Under the pieces are notes generated by a model. That model ran no database searches, had not been told where the DNA came from, and saw nothing but the letters and a program-made list of their open reading frames with translations. From contig JALSIJ010000219.1 in assembly GCA_026981655.1 (NCBI GenBank), positions 1-47,379 of the forward strand: DNA of 47,379 nucleotides, given 5' to 3'. Each line of letters starts with the position of its first letter. Position 1 is the first letter of the stretch. The position numbers were made by a program, and so were the translations under genes. Positions 18,299 through 27,833 of this stretch are shown here, piece by piece. Source of the DNA: Rhizobiaceae bacterium. Lineage in GTDB: Bacteria > Pseudomonadota > Alphaproteobacteria > Rhizobiales > Rhizobiaceae.

Positions 18299-20719
18299 AT
18301 GTCAAATGATGAAACACGGGATATCGAGATCAATGATGAAACGGTGCAATACCCCGTATTGCCATTGCGCGACATCGTGGTATTCCCACATATGATTGTG
18401 CCGCTGTTTGTTGGCCGTGAAAAATCCATTTTGGCGCTTGAGGAGGTTATGGCCTCTGATAAGCAGATATTGCTAGCGACCCAGAAGAACCCATCTGATG
18501 ATGACCCTGATCCTGCGGCGATTTACGAAATCGGTACAATTGCCACGGTATTGCAATTGCTGAAATTGCCGGATGGTACAGTTAAGGTGCTTGTAGAGGG
18601 CGGCGAGCGTGCTCGGATCCAGCGGTTTCTTGACCACCCGGAATATCATCAGGCGATGGCGCATGTCATTCTTGAGCAGGAAGATGACCCGGTTGAGGTC
18701 GAAGCGCTTTCGAGATCTGTCATTGCGGAGTTTGAAAACTATGTGAAACTCAACAAGAAAGTTTCTCCTGAAGTTGTAAGCTCGGTTACCCAGATTGATG
18801 ACTATTCAAAGTTGGCCGATACGGTTGCATCTCATATTGCAATCAAGATTCCTGAAAAACAGGAAATTCTGGCCCTTATCTCGGTGAAAGATCGGCTTGA
18901 GCGGGTTTTGGGGCTGATGGAAAGTGAAATTTCCGTGTTGCAGGTGGAAAAACGCATTCGCAGCCGGGTTAAACGCCAGATGGAGAAAACCCAGCGCGAA
19001 TATTATTTGAATGAGCAGATGAAGGCCATTCAAAAAGAACTTGGTGACGGTGATGAAGGCCGTGATGAAGTGGGTGAGCTTGAAGACAAGATCACAAAAA
19101 CCAAATTGTCCAAGGAAGCGCGCGAAAAAGCCAACGCCGAGTTTAAAAAACTCAAACAGATGAGCCCGATGTCGGCTGAGGCGACTGTTGTGCGCAATTA
19201 CCTTGATTGGCTTCTGGGTATTCCTTGGGGCAAGAAATCGCGGGTTAAAACTGATCTTAATGCAGCTGAAAAAGTGCTGGATGTGGACCATTATGGGCTT
19301 GAAAAGGTCAAAGAACGTATTGTCGAGTTTTTGGCGGTTCAAACACGCTCCAATAAGCTGAAAGGGCCAATTCTTTGTCTGGTTGGACCTCCTGGTGTTG
19401 GTAAAACCTCGCTTGGCAAATCCATTGCCAAGGCAACGGGCCGTGAATTTGTGCGCATGTCGCTTGGCGGTGTGCGTGATGAGGCCGAAATCAGAGGCCA
19501 TCGACGGACTTATATTGGCTCAATGCCGGGTAAGGTCATTCAGTCGATGAAGAAGGCTAAAAAGACCAATCCGCTGTTCTTGCTCGATGAGATCGACAAA
19601 ATGGGGCAGGATTTCCGCGGCGATCCTTCATCTGCATTGCTTGAAGTGCTGGACCCTGAGCAAAACGCCACGTTTGCAGACCATTATCTCGAAGTTGATT
19701 ATGATCTTTCCAATGTGATGTTTGTTACCACGGCGAATTCGCTCAATATTCCAGGACCATTGATGGACCGGATGGAGATCATTCGCATCGCCGGATATAC
19801 GGAAGATGAGAAAATTGAAATTGCCCGACGGCATTTGATTCCCAAGGCGATCAAGAATCATGCACTGGAATCGAAAGAATTCTCGATTACCGATGACGCC
19901 CTGCAAAGCATAATTCGCCTTTACACCAGAGAAGCCGGTGTTCGTAATCTGGAACGGGAACTAGCAACGCTGGCCCGAAAAGCCGTGACCCAAATTTTGC
20001 GGACCGATGTGACTTCGGTTGTTGTGAATGGCGATAATCTTTCAGATTTTCTTGGTGTTCAGCGCTTTCGTTATGGCCAGGCTGAAACTGAAGATCAGGT
20101 TGGCGTTGTTACCGGGCTGGCCTGGACTGAAGTGGGTGGAGAATTGTTGACCATTGAAGGTGTCATGATGCCCGGCAAAGGCAAGATGACGGTCACCGGC
20201 AATTTGCGTGATGTAATGAAAGAATCGATTTCTGCAGCGGCCAGTTATGTGCGGTCGCGTTCGATTGATTTTGGCGTAGAGCCACCGCTGTTTGATCGAC
20301 GGGACTTTCACGTCCATGTGCCCGAGGGCGCAACACCAAAAGATGGTCCATCTGCAGGTACTGCGATGGCAACTGCAATTGTCTCTGTGATTACTGGAAT
20401 TCCGGTACACCGAAATATCGCCATGACAGGTGAAATTACTTTGCGGGGCAGGGTGCTTCCGATCGGTGGGCTGAAGGAAAAATTGCTGGCCGCATTGCGC
20501 GGCGGCATTACCAAAGTTTTGATCCCTGAGGAGAACGCGAAAGACTTGGCGGACATTCCTGACAATGTGAAAAATGAGTTGGAAATTATACCGGTAAGCC
20601 ATTTGGATGATGTTCTTCCTCATGCACTTTTGTCGATGCCGGAAGCAATTGAATGGGACGAATCTGCGGCTGCAGTCGCTGCTTCGGCGAGCGAATCAGT
20701 TGCGCAGATTGCTCATTGA
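18299..20719 (+). CDS. lon: Lon ATP-dependent serine protease
   Basis: The 806-residue protein has the three Lon parts: an N-terminal substrate-binding domain (from [13 protein letters not shown]), an AAA+ domain with Walker A GPPGVGKT (residues 363-370) and LFLLDEIDK, and a peptidase domain with the Ser-Lys dyad S685 (DGPSAGT) and K728 (GGLKEK), spaced 43 residues as in E. coli. It degrades misfolded and short-lived regulatory proteins in the cytosol. AAAAGG at 18285-18290 precedes the ATG by 8 bases. An out-of-frame ATG overlaps just upstream. A terminator closes the gene before hup. Confidence 0.97.
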   Translation: MSNDETRDIEINDETVQYPVLPLRDIVVFPHMIVPLFVGREKSILALEEVMASDKQILLATQKNPSDDDPDPAAIYEIGTIATVLQLLKLPDGTVKVLVEGGERARIQRFLDHPEYHQAMAHVILEQEDDPVEVEALSRSVIAEFENYVKLNKKVSPEVVSSVTQIDDYSKLADTVASHIAIKIPEKQEILALISVKDRLERVLGLMESEISVLQVEKRIRSRVKRQMEKTQREYYLNEQMKAIQKELGDGDEGRDEVGELEDKITKTKLSKEAREKANAEFKKLKQMSPMSAEATVVRNYLDWLLGIPWGKKSRVKTDLNAAEKVLDVDHYGLEKVKERIVEFLAVQTRSNKLKGPILCLVGPPGVGKTSLGKSIAKATGREFVRMSLGGVRDEAEIRGHRRTYIGSMPGKVIQSMKKAKKTNPLFLLDEIDKMGQDFRGDPSSALLEVLDPEQNATFADHYLEVDYDLSNVMFVTTANSLNIPGPLMDRMEIIRIAGYTEDEKIEIARRHLIPKAIKNHALESKEFSITDDALQSIIRLYTREAGVRNLERELATLARKAVTQILRTDVTSVVVNGDNLSDFLGVQRFRYGQAETEDQVGVVTGLAWTEVGGELLTIEGVMMPGKGKMTVTGNLRDVMKESISAAASYVRSRSIDFGVEPPLFDRRDFHVHVPEGATPKDGPSAGTAMATAIVSVITGIPVHRNIAMTGEITLRGRVLPIGGLKEKLLAALRGGITKVLIPEENAKDLADIPDNVKNELEIIPVSHLDDVLPHALLSMPEAIEWDESAAAVAASASESVAQIAH

Positions 20720-20751
20720 TCGAGCAAAAAAAACGATCCGATTGTCATTTT

Positions 20752-20780
20752 AAAGCCGGATTTTGAAAATCCGGCTTTTT
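20752..20780 (+). terminator. Rho-independent terminator after lon
   Basis: AAAGCCGGATTTT (20752-20764) pairs with AAAATCCGGCTTT (20766-20778) around a very tight turn (effectively a 3-5 base loop), followed by T residues. It is near-symmetric and could act in both directions. Confidence 0.9.
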
Positions 20781-20919
20781 CTGTGTAAAAATACCTGTTG
20801 AATCGACCAAAAAGCCCTGAAAACGTGCGCTTTTGCTTGTCATCTCATTGATAAAATAAGAGTATCGGCCAACTTTAACTGAGTCGAATTTATTCGATTT
20901 TATCTGGAAGGAATACAAA

Positions 20920-21195
20920 ATGAACAAAAACGAACTCATTGCTGCTGTTGCAGGAAAAGCGGATTTGACCAAAGAACAGGCTGCCGCTGCGGTTGATGCC
21001 ACAATCGAAATAATCTCTGACACTATGAAAGATGGCGGCGAAGTTCGTTTGCTTGGTTTCGGTAACTTTGTTGTAACCCATCGTAAAGCAACAACAGGCC
21101 GTAATCCACAAACCGGTGCAGCGATTGATATCAAAGCAACCAACGTGCCTAAATTTAAACCCGGCAAGGGCCTGAAAGAAAAAGTAAACAGCTAA
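20920..21195 (+). CDS. hupB: DNA-binding protein HU
   Basis: The 91-residue basic protein has the HU/IHF fold signature: MNKNELI start, helical N-terminal half, GFGNF motif near residue 46-50, and the beta-arm RNPQTG with its conserved proline. It bends and compacts DNA as a dimer. HU fits better than IHF because of the arm sequence and its place directly after lon, the usual rhizobial order. GGAAGG lies upstream of the ATG, and a terminator follows. Confidence 0.95.
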   Translation: MNKNELIAAVAGKADLTKEQAAAAVDATIEIISDTMKDGGEVRLLGFGNFVVTHRKATTGRNPQTGAAIDIKATNVPKFKPGKGLKEKVNS

Positions 21196-21235
21196 TTTTT
21201 TTTGGGCTTATTGCCCCAGTTGTTCAGTAATTGCC

Positions 21236-21270
21236 AAGCCCCGCACTGTGAAGTTGCGGGGTTTGTTTTT
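21236..21270 (+). terminator. Rho-independent terminator after hup
   Basis: AAGCCCCGCA (21236-21245) pairs with TGCGGGGTTT (21255-21264), with one G-U pair and a 9-base loop, followed by GTTTTT. Confidence 0.88.
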
Positions 21271-21387
21271 GTAGATGATCGGGTCAGCGTACCTCAAACA
21301 AATAATCTGCATTAAAGATGATATTCGCCCTTGCGTTCTTGCCATGAAGCGAATACATCAACGCTGCATTCATTTAACGTGAAGGCA

Positions 21388-21463
21388 GGGCGATTAGCTC
21401 AGTTGGTAGAGCATCTCGTTTACACCGAGAGGGTCGGCAGTTCGAGCCTGTCATCGCCCACCA
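21388..21463 (+). tRNA. tRNA-Val (anticodon UAC)
   Basis: A 76-base cloverleaf: acceptor GGGCGAT pairs with ATCGCCC, the D-arm has AGCTCAGTTGGTAGAGC, and the anticodon stem TCTCG/CGAGA holds the loop TTTACAC with anticodon TAC. The T-arm has GTTCGAGCC, and the 3' CCA is encoded. It lies between hup and the nuo operon, as in related genomes. Confidence 0.97.
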
Positions 21464-21608
21464 AATGACATTTATCGGCTAGTATGCGGTATGAAATTTG
21501 CAGAAATGCGAATGGGATAAAATAAATGCAAACGTCCACAAAGGCGCTTGACACTATCCTGCACAGACCGTATTCAACGCCGACTTTGAAGCAATAGCTT
21601 CTCACTGC

Positions 21609-21685
21609 GCGGGTGTAGCTCAGTTGGTTAGAGTGCCGGCCTGTCACGCCGGAGGTCGCCGGTTCGAGCCCGGTCACTCGCGCCA
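21609..21685 (+). tRNA. tRNA-Asp (anticodon GUC)
   Basis: A 77-base cloverleaf: acceptor GCGGGTG pairs with CACTCGC (one G-U pair), the D-arm has AGCTCAGTTGGTTAGAG, and the anticodon stem GCCGG/CCGGC holds the loop CTGTCAC with anticodon GTC. The T-arm has GGTTCGAGCCC, and CCA is encoded. A small CGCC/GGCG hairpin with a T-run (21724-21742) downstream may terminate it. Confidence 0.97.
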
Positions 21686-21766
21686 CTTCTTTCAATGACT
21701 ATTTTTGCAAGAAGTGCGCGCCCCGCCGCCGGTGGCGTTTTTCAATACCTTTGCTGTTTTAACTGT

Positions 21767-21780
21767 TTGATCCAGATCAA
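21767..21780. promoter_or_regulatory. FNR/FixK-type operator upstream of nuoA
   Basis: TTGAT-CCAG-ATCAA is a perfect match to the FNR/FnrL/FixK consensus and the same dyad type as at 328-341. It lies 174 bases before the nuoA start. If the promoter-like elements at 21784-21812 are used, its centre is about 45 bases upstream of the transcript start, next to the -35 element. Regulation of the nuo operon by an oxygen-sensing FNR-family protein is inferred. Confidence 0.72.
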
Positions 21781-21783
21781 GTA

Positions 21784-21812
21784 TTGTTAAATTTCTTTTG
21801 CATTTGTGTAAA
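21784..21812 (+). promoter_or_regulatory. Possible nuo operon promoter
   Basis: TTGTTA (21784-21789), a 17-base spacer and TGTAAA (21807-21812) each match four of six sigma-70 consensus positions. The weak elements would fit a promoter that needs the adjacent FNR/FixK-type activator site. This was found by eye only. Confidence 0.35.
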
Positions 21813-21954
21813 TTTTGTAAGCTTCCCACTTGCCTCTTTTCTGAGCCTGTTCTATCCCTCACTCGACAAGTCTGCAGCTTTGTTGCAAACATGTTCACAC
21901 TCAATCAGCAATCAATTCGATTGTTGAAACCGTGATCGAACCGAGGCGAATTAT

Positions 21955-22320
21955 ATGGAAGCCCTCCTGAGTTCTTATCTACCAGTGATCATATTCATTG
22001 GTCTTTCATTGATTATTGGACTGGCTCTGCTTGCTGCGCCATTTATGATTGCTTTCAAAGCGCCGGATGATGAAAAACTGTCGGCCTATGAATGTGGATT
22101 TAATCCCTTTGATGATGCACGGATGAAATTCGATGTCCGGTTTTATCTGGTTGCGATATTGTTCATAATATTTGATCTTGAGGTTGCCTTTTTATTCCCC
22201 TGGGCGGTGAGCTTTGGTGAACTGGGCTGGGCCGGCTTCTGGTCGATGTCGATATTTCTGGCCGTATTGACCATCGGTTTCATTTACGAATGGAAAAAAG
22301 GCGCACTTGAATGGGATTAG
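21955..22320 (+). CDS. nuoA: NADH-quinone oxidoreductase subunit A
   Basis: The 121-residue membrane subunit has three hydrophobic helices and the NuoA signature [38 protein letters not shown] in the middle (residues about 42-82). It is the first gene of the complex I operon, in the hinge region between the peripheral and membrane arms near the quinone site. ATG 21955 starts after a GAGGCGAA purine tract. Its stop overlaps the start of nuoB by 10 bases, so the two are probably translationally coupled. Confidence 0.97.
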   Translation: MEALLSSYLPVIIFIGLSLIIGLALLAAPFMIAFKAPDDEKLSAYECGFNPFDDARMKFDVRFYLVAILFIIFDLEVAFLFPWAVSFGELGWAGFWSMSIFLAVLTIGFIYEWKKGALEWD

Positions 22321-22892
22321 AACATAATTCTTCGACGCTGATTGCACCAACACCAACGGGTGTTATTGACCCGGCAACCGGCAAGCCGGTTGGTGCCAAT
22401 GATCCGTATTTTGCCGAGATCAGCGATGAGCTGGCTGATAAAGGATTTCTGGTCACGTCTACGGATGATCTGATTACCTGGGCGCGTAATGGTTCGTTGA
22501 TGTGGATGACCTTTGGTCTTGCATGTTGTGCGGTGGAAATGATGCAAATGATGATGCCGCGCTATGATGCGGAGCGTTTTGGCATTGCGCCACGTGCCTC
22601 ACCACGCCAATCTGATGTGATGATCGTTGCTGGAACCCTGACCAATAAAATGGCACCGGCGCTGCGTAAGGTTTATGACCAGATGCCCGAACCTCGTTAT
22701 GTGATCTCTATGGGGTCGTGCGCCAATGGCGGTGGCTATTATCATTATTCCTATTCTGTTGTTCGCGGCTGCGACCGGATTGTACCGATAGATATTTATG
22801 TTCCCGGTTGCCCGCCAACTGCTGAGGCGCTGCTTTACGGATTTTTGCTTTTGCAAAAGAAAATCCGCCGTACCGGTACGATTGAGCGATAG
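22311..22892 (+). CDS. nuoB: NADH-quinone oxidoreductase subunit B
   Basis: The 193-residue subunit carries cluster N2, the last iron-sulfur centre before quinone. Ligands lie in the tandem cysteine pair of [11 protein letters not shown] and in MGSCANGGG and [14 protein letters not shown]. It belongs to the quinone-reducing module with NuoD, NuoC and NuoI. The gene overlaps nuoA and is followed by nuoC after 8 bases. The roughly 30-residue N-terminal region before the conserved core is common in alphaproteobacteria. Confidence 0.98.
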   Translation: MGLEHNSSTLIAPTPTGVIDPATGKPVGANDPYFAEISDELADKGFLVTSTDDLITWARNGSLMWMTFGLACCAVEMMQMMMPRYDAERFGIAPRASPRQSDVMIVAGTLTNKMAPALRKVYDQMPEPRYVISMGSCANGGGYYHYSYSVVRGCDRIVPIDIYVPGCPPTAEALLYGFLLLQKKIRRTGTIER

Positions 22893-22900
22893 GGACGAAG

Positions 22901-23503
22901 ATGGAAGAGGCACTTAACGATCTCAAAACCTATATCTGTGATGCACTTGATGGCAAGATTGATGCATCCAGCATTGATTTTGGTGAGATCAATTTAAGCC
23001 TTAGTGCGGGAAACCTGATTTCTGTGCTGCGGTTTTTGCGTGATGATATGCAAACCCAGTTTGTTTCCATTATTGATATTTGCGGGGTCGATTATCCCGG
23101 TCGCAAAAAGCGATTTGATGTGGTCTATCATTTGTTAAGTCCGCGCCAGAATATGCGGTTGCGGCTGAAACTTACCACCGATGAAAATACACCTGTGCCA
23201 AGTGCTACCGATATTTATCCCGGTGCCAACTGGTTTGAGCGTGAAGCCTACGATATGTATGGCATCTTGTTTTCCGGGCATCCGGACCTGCGTCGTCTTT
23301 TGACCGATTATGGATTTGAGGGCCATCCCCTGCGCAAGGACTTCCCGCTCACCGGGTATGTTGAAGTGCGCTATGATGATGAGTTAAAACGCGTGGTCTA
23401 TGAGCCGGTGGAGTTGCGTCAGGAATTCCGAGATTTTGATTTTCTGTCGCCCTGGGAGGGTACAGATTACGTGCTTCCCGGCGATGAAAAAGGGAGCGCG
23501 TAG
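22901..23503 (+). CDS. nuoC: NADH-quinone oxidoreductase subunit C
   Basis: The 200-residue protein is the 30-kDa subunit. It has the characteristic [38 protein letters not shown] block (about residues 108-147) and a C-terminal FRDFDF-SPWEG segment. It scaffolds the peripheral arm and contacts NuoD. It is separate from nuoD here (2-base gap), unlike the fused nuoCD of E. coli. Confidence 0.97.
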   Translation: MEEALNDLKTYICDALDGKIDASSIDFGEINLSLSAGNLISVLRFLRDDMQTQFVSIIDICGVDYPGRKKRFDVVYHLLSPRQNMRLRLKLTTDENTPVPSATDIYPGANWFEREAYDMYGILFSGHPDLRRLLTDYGFEGHPLRKDFPLTGYVEVRYDDELKRVVYEPVELRQEFRDFDFLSPWEGTDYVLPGDEKGSA

Positions 23504-23505
23504 CA

Positions 23506-24696
23506 ATGGCTGAACGCTCGGTTCGTAATTTTAACATCAATTTTGGCCCGCAGCATCCGGCAGCCCACGGCGTTTTGCGCCTGGTGCTCGAGCTTGATGG
23601 CGAGGTGGTTGAGCGGGTAGATCCGCATATTGGTCTGCTGCATCGCGGTACAGAAAAACTGATGGAGCACAAAACCTATTTGCAGGCGGTGCCCTATCTT
23701 GATCGACTTGATTATGTTGCGCCGATGAACCAGGAGCATGCTTTTGCATTGGCAATTGAAAAGCTGCTGGGTATCTCTGCGCCGCGCCGTGGTTCGCTGA
23801 TCCGGGTTTTGTATTCTGAAATTGGTCGTATCCTTTCGCATATTTTGAATATCACCACGCAGGCGCTGGATGTTGGTGCCTTGACCCCGCCGGTTTGGGG
23901 ATTTGAAGAGCGTGAGAAACTAATGGTGTTTTATGAGCGCGCTTCCGGTTCGCGCCTGCATGCGGCCTATGTGCGACCGGGCGGTGTTCATCAGGATCTG
24001 CCACCAGAACTGCTCACCGATATTATGGAATGGTGTGATCCCTTCCTGAAAATTTGCGACGATATTGAGGGCCTGCTGACGGAAAACAGAATTTTCAAGC
24101 AGCGCAATGTGGATATTGGAATTGTCTCTCTTGAAGATGCATGGGCCTGGGGCTTTTCGGGCGTGATGGTTCGTGGTTCGGGAGCTGCATGGGATTTGCG
24201 TAAATCGCAGCCCTATGAGTGCTATGAGGAAATGGAATTTGATGTTCCAATCGGCAAAAATGGCGATAATTATGATCGCTATAATATCCGTATGGAAGAA
24301 ATGCGTCAGTCTGTTCGGATCATGAAGCAATGCCTTGAATTGCTGATGTCGAGTTCAGGGCAGGGGCCGATTTCTTCTGCCGATGGCAAAATTGTTCCAC
24401 CGAAACGCGGTGAGATGAAGCAATCAATGGAAGCGCTTATTCATCACTTCAAGCTTTATACCGAAGGTTACAAAGTGCCGGCGGGTGAAGTTTACGCAGC
24501 TGTCGAGGCACCTAAGGGTGAGTTTGGGGTCTATCTGGTTTCCGATGGTTCCAACAAACCGTATCGCGCAAAGATTAGAGCGCCGGGGTTTGCGCATCTT
24601 TCGGCAATGGATTTCCTCTGTCGCGGATATATGCTTGCCGATGTCTCCGCTATTTTGGGCTCAATTGATATCGTATTTGGTGAGGTGGACCGCTAA
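23506..24696 (+). CDS. nuoD: NADH-quinone oxidoreductase subunit D
   Basis: The 396-residue 49-kDa subunit starts with the family motif [14 protein letters not shown] and ends with DIVFGEVDR. It also has [10 protein letters not shown] and [10 protein letters not shown]. Its histidine and tyrosine side chains line the quinone head-group site, facing NuoB. It shares one base with the start of nuoE. Confidence 0.98.
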   Translation: MAERSVRNFNINFGPQHPAAHGVLRLVLELDGEVVERVDPHIGLLHRGTEKLMEHKTYLQAVPYLDRLDYVAPMNQEHAFALAIEKLLGISAPRRGSLIRVLYSEIGRILSHILNITTQALDVGALTPPVWGFEEREKLMVFYERASGSRLHAAYVRPGGVHQDLPPELLTDIMEWCDPFLKICDDIEGLLTENRIFKQRNVDIGIVSLEDAWAWGFSGVMVRGSGAAWDLRKSQPYECYEEMEFDVPIGKNGDNYDRYNIRMEEMRQSVRIMKQCLELLMSSSGQGPISSADGKIVPPKRGEMKQSMEALIHHFKLYTEGYKVPAGEVYAAVEAPKGEFGVYLVSDGSNKPYRAKIRAPGFAHLSAMDFLCRGYMLADVSAILGSIDIVFGEVDR

Positions 24697-25736
24697 TGTC
24701 AGTTCGCAGATTAGCAGAAGAAAATGTCCAGCCCGGTGAATTTAGTTTCAACCGTGAAAATGCAGCATGGGCAAAAAAGAAGATCAAGGACTTTCCAAAA
24801 GGGCGGGAGGCTTCGGCCGTTATTCCGCTGCTCATGCGGGCGCAGGAACAGGATGGCTGGGTAACCAGAGCATCAATCGAGCATATGGCTGATATGTTGA
24901 ATATGCCCTATATACGCGTGTTGGAAGTGGCGACCTTCTACACTCAGTTTCAATTGAAGCCGGTTGGCACCAAGGCTCATATTCAGGTTTGTGGCACTAC
25001 ACCTTGCATGTTGCGAGGCTCTGAAGATTTGATGAAGGTTTGTAAAAACAAAATCAATAAAGAGCCGTTTAAAACCAATGAGGCCGGTACTCTTTCCTGG
25101 GAAGAGGTTGAGTGTTTGGGTTCTTGTGTCAATGCGCCAATGATCATGGTGTTTAAGGATACCTATGAAGATTTGACGCCGGAACGCCTTGAAGAAATCA
25201 TTGATTTGTTCGAGGCTGGTAAAGGCAGCGAAGTGCCGGTTGGCACCCAGATTGACCGTATTGGTTCTGCGCCAATTGGTGGGCTGACTGCGTTGACCAG
25301 CGATCCGAATGTAAAAAAATCGAAGCCTAAGAAAACCAAACCCAAGAAAACTGAAAGTGCTACGGCACCGACGGTTTCAGCGGTTGAGCCTTCGGCCAAA
25401 GCTGCGGCTTCGAAAAGCCCAACGTCAAAAAGTAAAGCTACGCCTGCGAAAAAGGCCAGGAAAGCCGAAGCCGTTGCTGATCTTGACGATAAAAACCGGC
25501 CTCAAGGCATGGAACGGCCCGCTGATATTGATGATCTGAAACAGATTTCCGGTATCGGCCCCAAGATCGAAGGAATTCTGCACGAACTTGGGATTTTCAA
25601 GTTTGAGCAAGTGGCTAAATGGAAAAAGGCCGAAAGCGATTGGGTTGATGGTTATTTAAGCTTTAAGGGACGCATTGAACGCGACGGCTGGATTGAACAG
25701 GCAAAAGCTTTTGCCAAGGGTGGTCAAGATGAATAG
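24696..25736 (+). CDS. nuoE: NADH-quinone oxidoreductase subunit E with C-terminal helix-hairpin-helix tail
   Basis: Residues 1-175 are the thioredoxin-like NuoE subunit, with the 2Fe-2S ligands C99, C104, C140 and C144. The protein is much longer (346) than E. coli NuoE. A Lys/Ala/Pro-rich, low-complexity linker (about 205-265) leads to a tail (about 277-345) with a helix-hairpin-helix core (DDLKQISGIGPKIEGILHEL) and a W-x-x-x-D-x-W stretch. From memory, rhizobial NuoE proteins share this tail and similar modules occur in other alphaproteobacterial proteins; its role in complex I is unknown to me. With NuoF and NuoG it forms the NADH-oxidising module. Two small genes follow before nuoF. Confidence 0.95.
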   Translation: MSVRRLAEENVQPGEFSFNRENAAWAKKKIKDFPKGREASAVIPLLMRAQEQDGWVTRASIEHMADMLNMPYIRVLEVATFYTQFQLKPVGTKAHIQVCGTTPCMLRGSEDLMKVCKNKINKEPFKTNEAGTLSWEEVECLGSCVNAPMIMVFKDTYEDLTPERLEEIIDLFEAGKGSEVPVGTQIDRIGSAPIGGLTALTSDPNVKKSKPKKTKPKKTESATAPTVSAVEPSAKAAASKSPTSKSKATPAKKARKAEAVADLDDKNRPQGMERPADIDDLKQISGIGPKIEGILHELGIFKFEQVAKWKKAESDWVDGYLSFKGRIERDGWIEQAKAFAKGGQDE

Positions 25737-25759
25737 CAATTTTGTGGGGAGCCACGCTG

Positions 25760-25993
25760 ATGTCTGAGGTGACAAACGACCTTTTGTTGGAGAATTTGAA
25801 GTCGATTCAAGACAAGCTATCAAAGCTCGACAATGGTGTGAAAGATATAAAAGAAGAAATGGTCGCCATGCGATTGCACCAACATGCTTCGCAAGGGGAA
25901 ATCAACAATATTTATGGCCGGTTGGGATCAATCGAAATACGCATCGAGCGAATTGAAAATCGTCTTGAAATTGTAACAGAGCCAGCGGAATAG
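25760..25993 (+). CDS. Small coiled-coil protein inside the nuo operon
   Basis: This 77-residue protein of unknown function is almost entirely heptad-like helix: leucine/isoleucine spacing runs through LLLENLKSIQDKLSKLDNG and again through IYGRLGSIEIRIERIENRL. It has no signal or membrane segment, so a soluble dimer or trimer is likely. Similar short coiled-coil proteins occur widely in alphaproteobacteria. ATG 25760 has GGAG at 25748-25751, 8 bases upstream; an in-frame TTG 18 bases earlier is less likely. Its initiation region is 18/20 identical to that of the next gene. It lies between nuoE and nuoF and should be co-transcribed with them. Confidence 0.72.
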   Translation: MSEVTNDLLLENLKSIQDKLSKLDNGVKDIKEEMVAMRLHQHASQGEINNIYGRLGSIEIRIERIENRLEIVTEPAE

Positions 25994-26004
25994 GAGCCAC
26001 GCTA

Positions 26005-26211
26005 ATGTCAGATAACCAACCTGTTGTATTAACCTGGCTGGCCATATGCATGGGCATCATTTCGGTAATCGTCGGTATTGTGTTTATGACCTGGATCGAC
26101 TCTATCGCTGGCTTATCATTGCCACCATATATCACCAGTGCAATTGGTACAGCAATTGGCGTTGCCGGGTGGATGGTATGGAATATGCGCAGAAAAAAGC
26201 AGGATGATTAG
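26005..26211 (+). CDS. Small two-helix membrane protein inside the nuo operon
   Basis: This 68-residue protein is not a recognised family. It has two hydrophobic segments, about residues 8-29 and 41-59, and a basic/acidic tail (RRKKQDD), suggesting a hairpin in the inner membrane with both ends in the cytoplasm. AGGAG at 25992-25996 sits 8 bases before the ATG. Its 5' context repeats that of the preceding coiled-coil gene. It is not a core complex I subunit. A partnership with the coiled-coil protein, or an accessory role for complex I, is a guess from position only. Confidence 0.7.
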   Translation: MSDNQPVVLTWLAICMGIISVIVGIVFMTWIDSIAGLSLPPYITSAIGTAIGVAGWMVWNMRRKKQDD

Positions 26212-26250
26212 AACATGATTTTGCTTTCAAACCGGAAAACGAGCATTTAA

Positions 26251-27558
26251 ATGCTAGAAGATAAAGACCGCATTTTTAATAATATTTATGGCATCCATGA
26301 CAAGAGTCTTGCGGGCGTCATGGCCCGTGGGCATTGGGACCGTACCAAGGAATTTATCGACAATGGTCGCGATTGGATCATTGATCAGATGAAGGCATCG
26401 GGCCTGCGCGGTCGTGGTGGTGCCGGTTTTCCTACCGGATTGAAATGGTCTTTCATGCCCAAGGAAAATGACGGTCGGCCACACTATCTGGTGATCAATG
26501 CGGACGAGTCTGAGCCTGGGACCTGCAAAGACCGCGAGATCATGCGCAATGACCCACACACCTTGATTGAGGGTTGTCTGATTGCTGGCTGTGCAATGGG
26601 CGCAAATGTCGGTTATATCTACGTGCGCGGCGAGTATATCCGCGAACGTGAAGCGCTGGAGCTGGCAATTGCTGAATGCTACGATGCCGGCCTGATTGGC
26701 AAAAAGAATATCCACGGTTATCCGTTTGAGCTTTACGTCTCGCATGGAGCAGGGGCTTATATTTGTGGTGAGGAGACCGCTCTTCTGGAAAGCCTGGAAG
26801 GAAAAAAGGGACAACCGCGCTTAAAGCCGCCATTCCCGGCAAATGTTGGTCTTTATGGGTGCCCGACCACGGTCAATAATGTGGAATCAGTTGCTGTTGC
26901 GCCGACAATTCTTCGTCGTGGTCCCGCATGGTTCAAGGCATTTGGCCGCGAGAATAATCACGGCACCAAGCTGTTTTGTATTTCTGGTCATGTGGAGCGT
27001 CCTTGCACGGTTGAAGAGGAAATGAGCATTCCGTTCCGCGAATTGATTGAGCGCCATTGTGGTGGCATTCGCGGTGGTTGGGACAATCTTTTGGCGGTTA
27101 TTCCCGGTGGTTCATCGGTGCGCATGGTGCCGGGCGAGGACATCAAAGATTGCCTGATGGATTTTGATGCCCTTATGGAGCATAAATCCGGGCTTGGAAC
27201 GGCAGCCGTTATTGTGATGGACAAATCCACCGATATTATCCGCGCGATTGCCCGTCTTTCCTATTTTTACAAGCATGAAAGTTGTGGCCAATGCACGCCG
27301 TGCCGCGAAGGCACCGGTTGGATGTGGCGGGTTATGGAGCGCATGGTTGAGGGCCGCGCCTCGATCAAGGAAATTGATATGTTGCTGGATGTGACCAAGC
27401 AAATCGAAGGGCACACAATTTGCGCGCTGGGTGATGCTGCGGCATGGCCTATTCAAGGCTTGATCACGCATTTCCGCCCGGTAATTGAAGCTAGAATAAA
27501 CAGCTATTCTTATCGCGCTGACGATGACGGTGCGGTATCGAGGCAGGCGGCTGAATAG
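26251..27558 (+). CDS. nuoF: NADH-quinone oxidoreductase subunit F
   Basis: The 435-residue subunit binds NADH, FMN and cluster N3. Motifs include [16 protein letters not shown] for nucleotide/FMN binding, [27 protein letters not shown], and the 4Fe-4S ligands in [13 protein letters not shown] plus a distal cysteine in HTICALGDA. It is the entry point for electrons into complex I. The gene follows a 39-base spacer with AAACGAG upstream, and two non-core genes separate it from nuoG. Confidence 0.98.
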   Translation: MLEDKDRIFNNIYGIHDKSLAGVMARGHWDRTKEFIDNGRDWIIDQMKASGLRGRGGAGFPTGLKWSFMPKENDGRPHYLVINADESEPGTCKDREIMRNDPHTLIEGCLIAGCAMGANVGYIYVRGEYIREREALELAIAECYDAGLIGKKNIHGYPFELYVSHGAGAYICGEETALLESLEGKKGQPRLKPPFPANVGLYGCPTTVNNVESVAVAPTILRRGPAWFKAFGRENNHGTKLFCISGHVERPCTVEEEMSIPFRELIERHCGGIRGGWDNLLAVIPGGSSVRMVPGEDIKDCLMDFDALMEHKSGLGTAAVIVMDKSTDIIRAIARLSYFYKHESCGQCTPCREGTGWMWRVMERMVEGRASIKEIDMLLDVTKQIEGHTICALGDAAAWPIQGLITHFRPVIEARINSYSYRADDDGAVSRQAAE

Positions 27559-27580
27559 ATGATAGATATTTGCACAATGG

Positions 27581-27814
27581 ATGGAGGGTCTTTTGCTTAG
27601 CGGATTATCAGCTCAGGAGCTTGGTGTTCTGGCGCGTTCGGGTGCCAGCCTGGAAATAGATGGAAAGAGCTTTCCATCCAGTGATATTTGTAAACTTGCC
27701 CGTGAAATGACCCGCGGCACTGAACTTGTTGTGCATAATTCGAGCCGCATGTTCTTTCCTGAATTATGCCAGATCGCGCGCGCATCCGGCATTTCCAATG
27801 TGCGATTTTTGTAA
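27581..27814 (+). CDS. Small protein of unknown function between nuoF and nuoG
   Basis: I do not recognise this 77-residue protein. It appears soluble, with alternating helix- and strand-like segments: LSAQELGVLARSGASLEID, then DICKLAREM, a TELVVHN strand, PELCQIARASG and a final NVRFL. The two similar 'LA/IA + Gly + strand' halves suggest a small repeat fold. ATG 27581 is given; a TTG at 27593 preceded by GGAGGG (27583-27588) is an equally likely start and would shorten it by four residues. It is read in the same direction as the operon, 22 bases after nuoF. Confidence 0.62.
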   Translation: MEGLLLSGLSAQELGVLARSGASLEIDGKSFPSSDICKLAREMTRGTELVVHNSSRMFFPELCQIARASGISNVRFL

Positions 27815-27833
27815 GAGAGATTATTGAAATAAA

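Noticed and set aside
18806-19501. A 231-residue open frame on the minus strand
   Set aside because: It is antisense to lon, Phe/His-rich, without motifs or a ribosome site; lon is intact on the other strand.
26212-26250. Possible fragment of a rhizobial repeat (AACATGATTTT...CCGGAAAACGAG) before nuoF
   Set aside because: Only loosely similar and without a matching second arm; too short to call.
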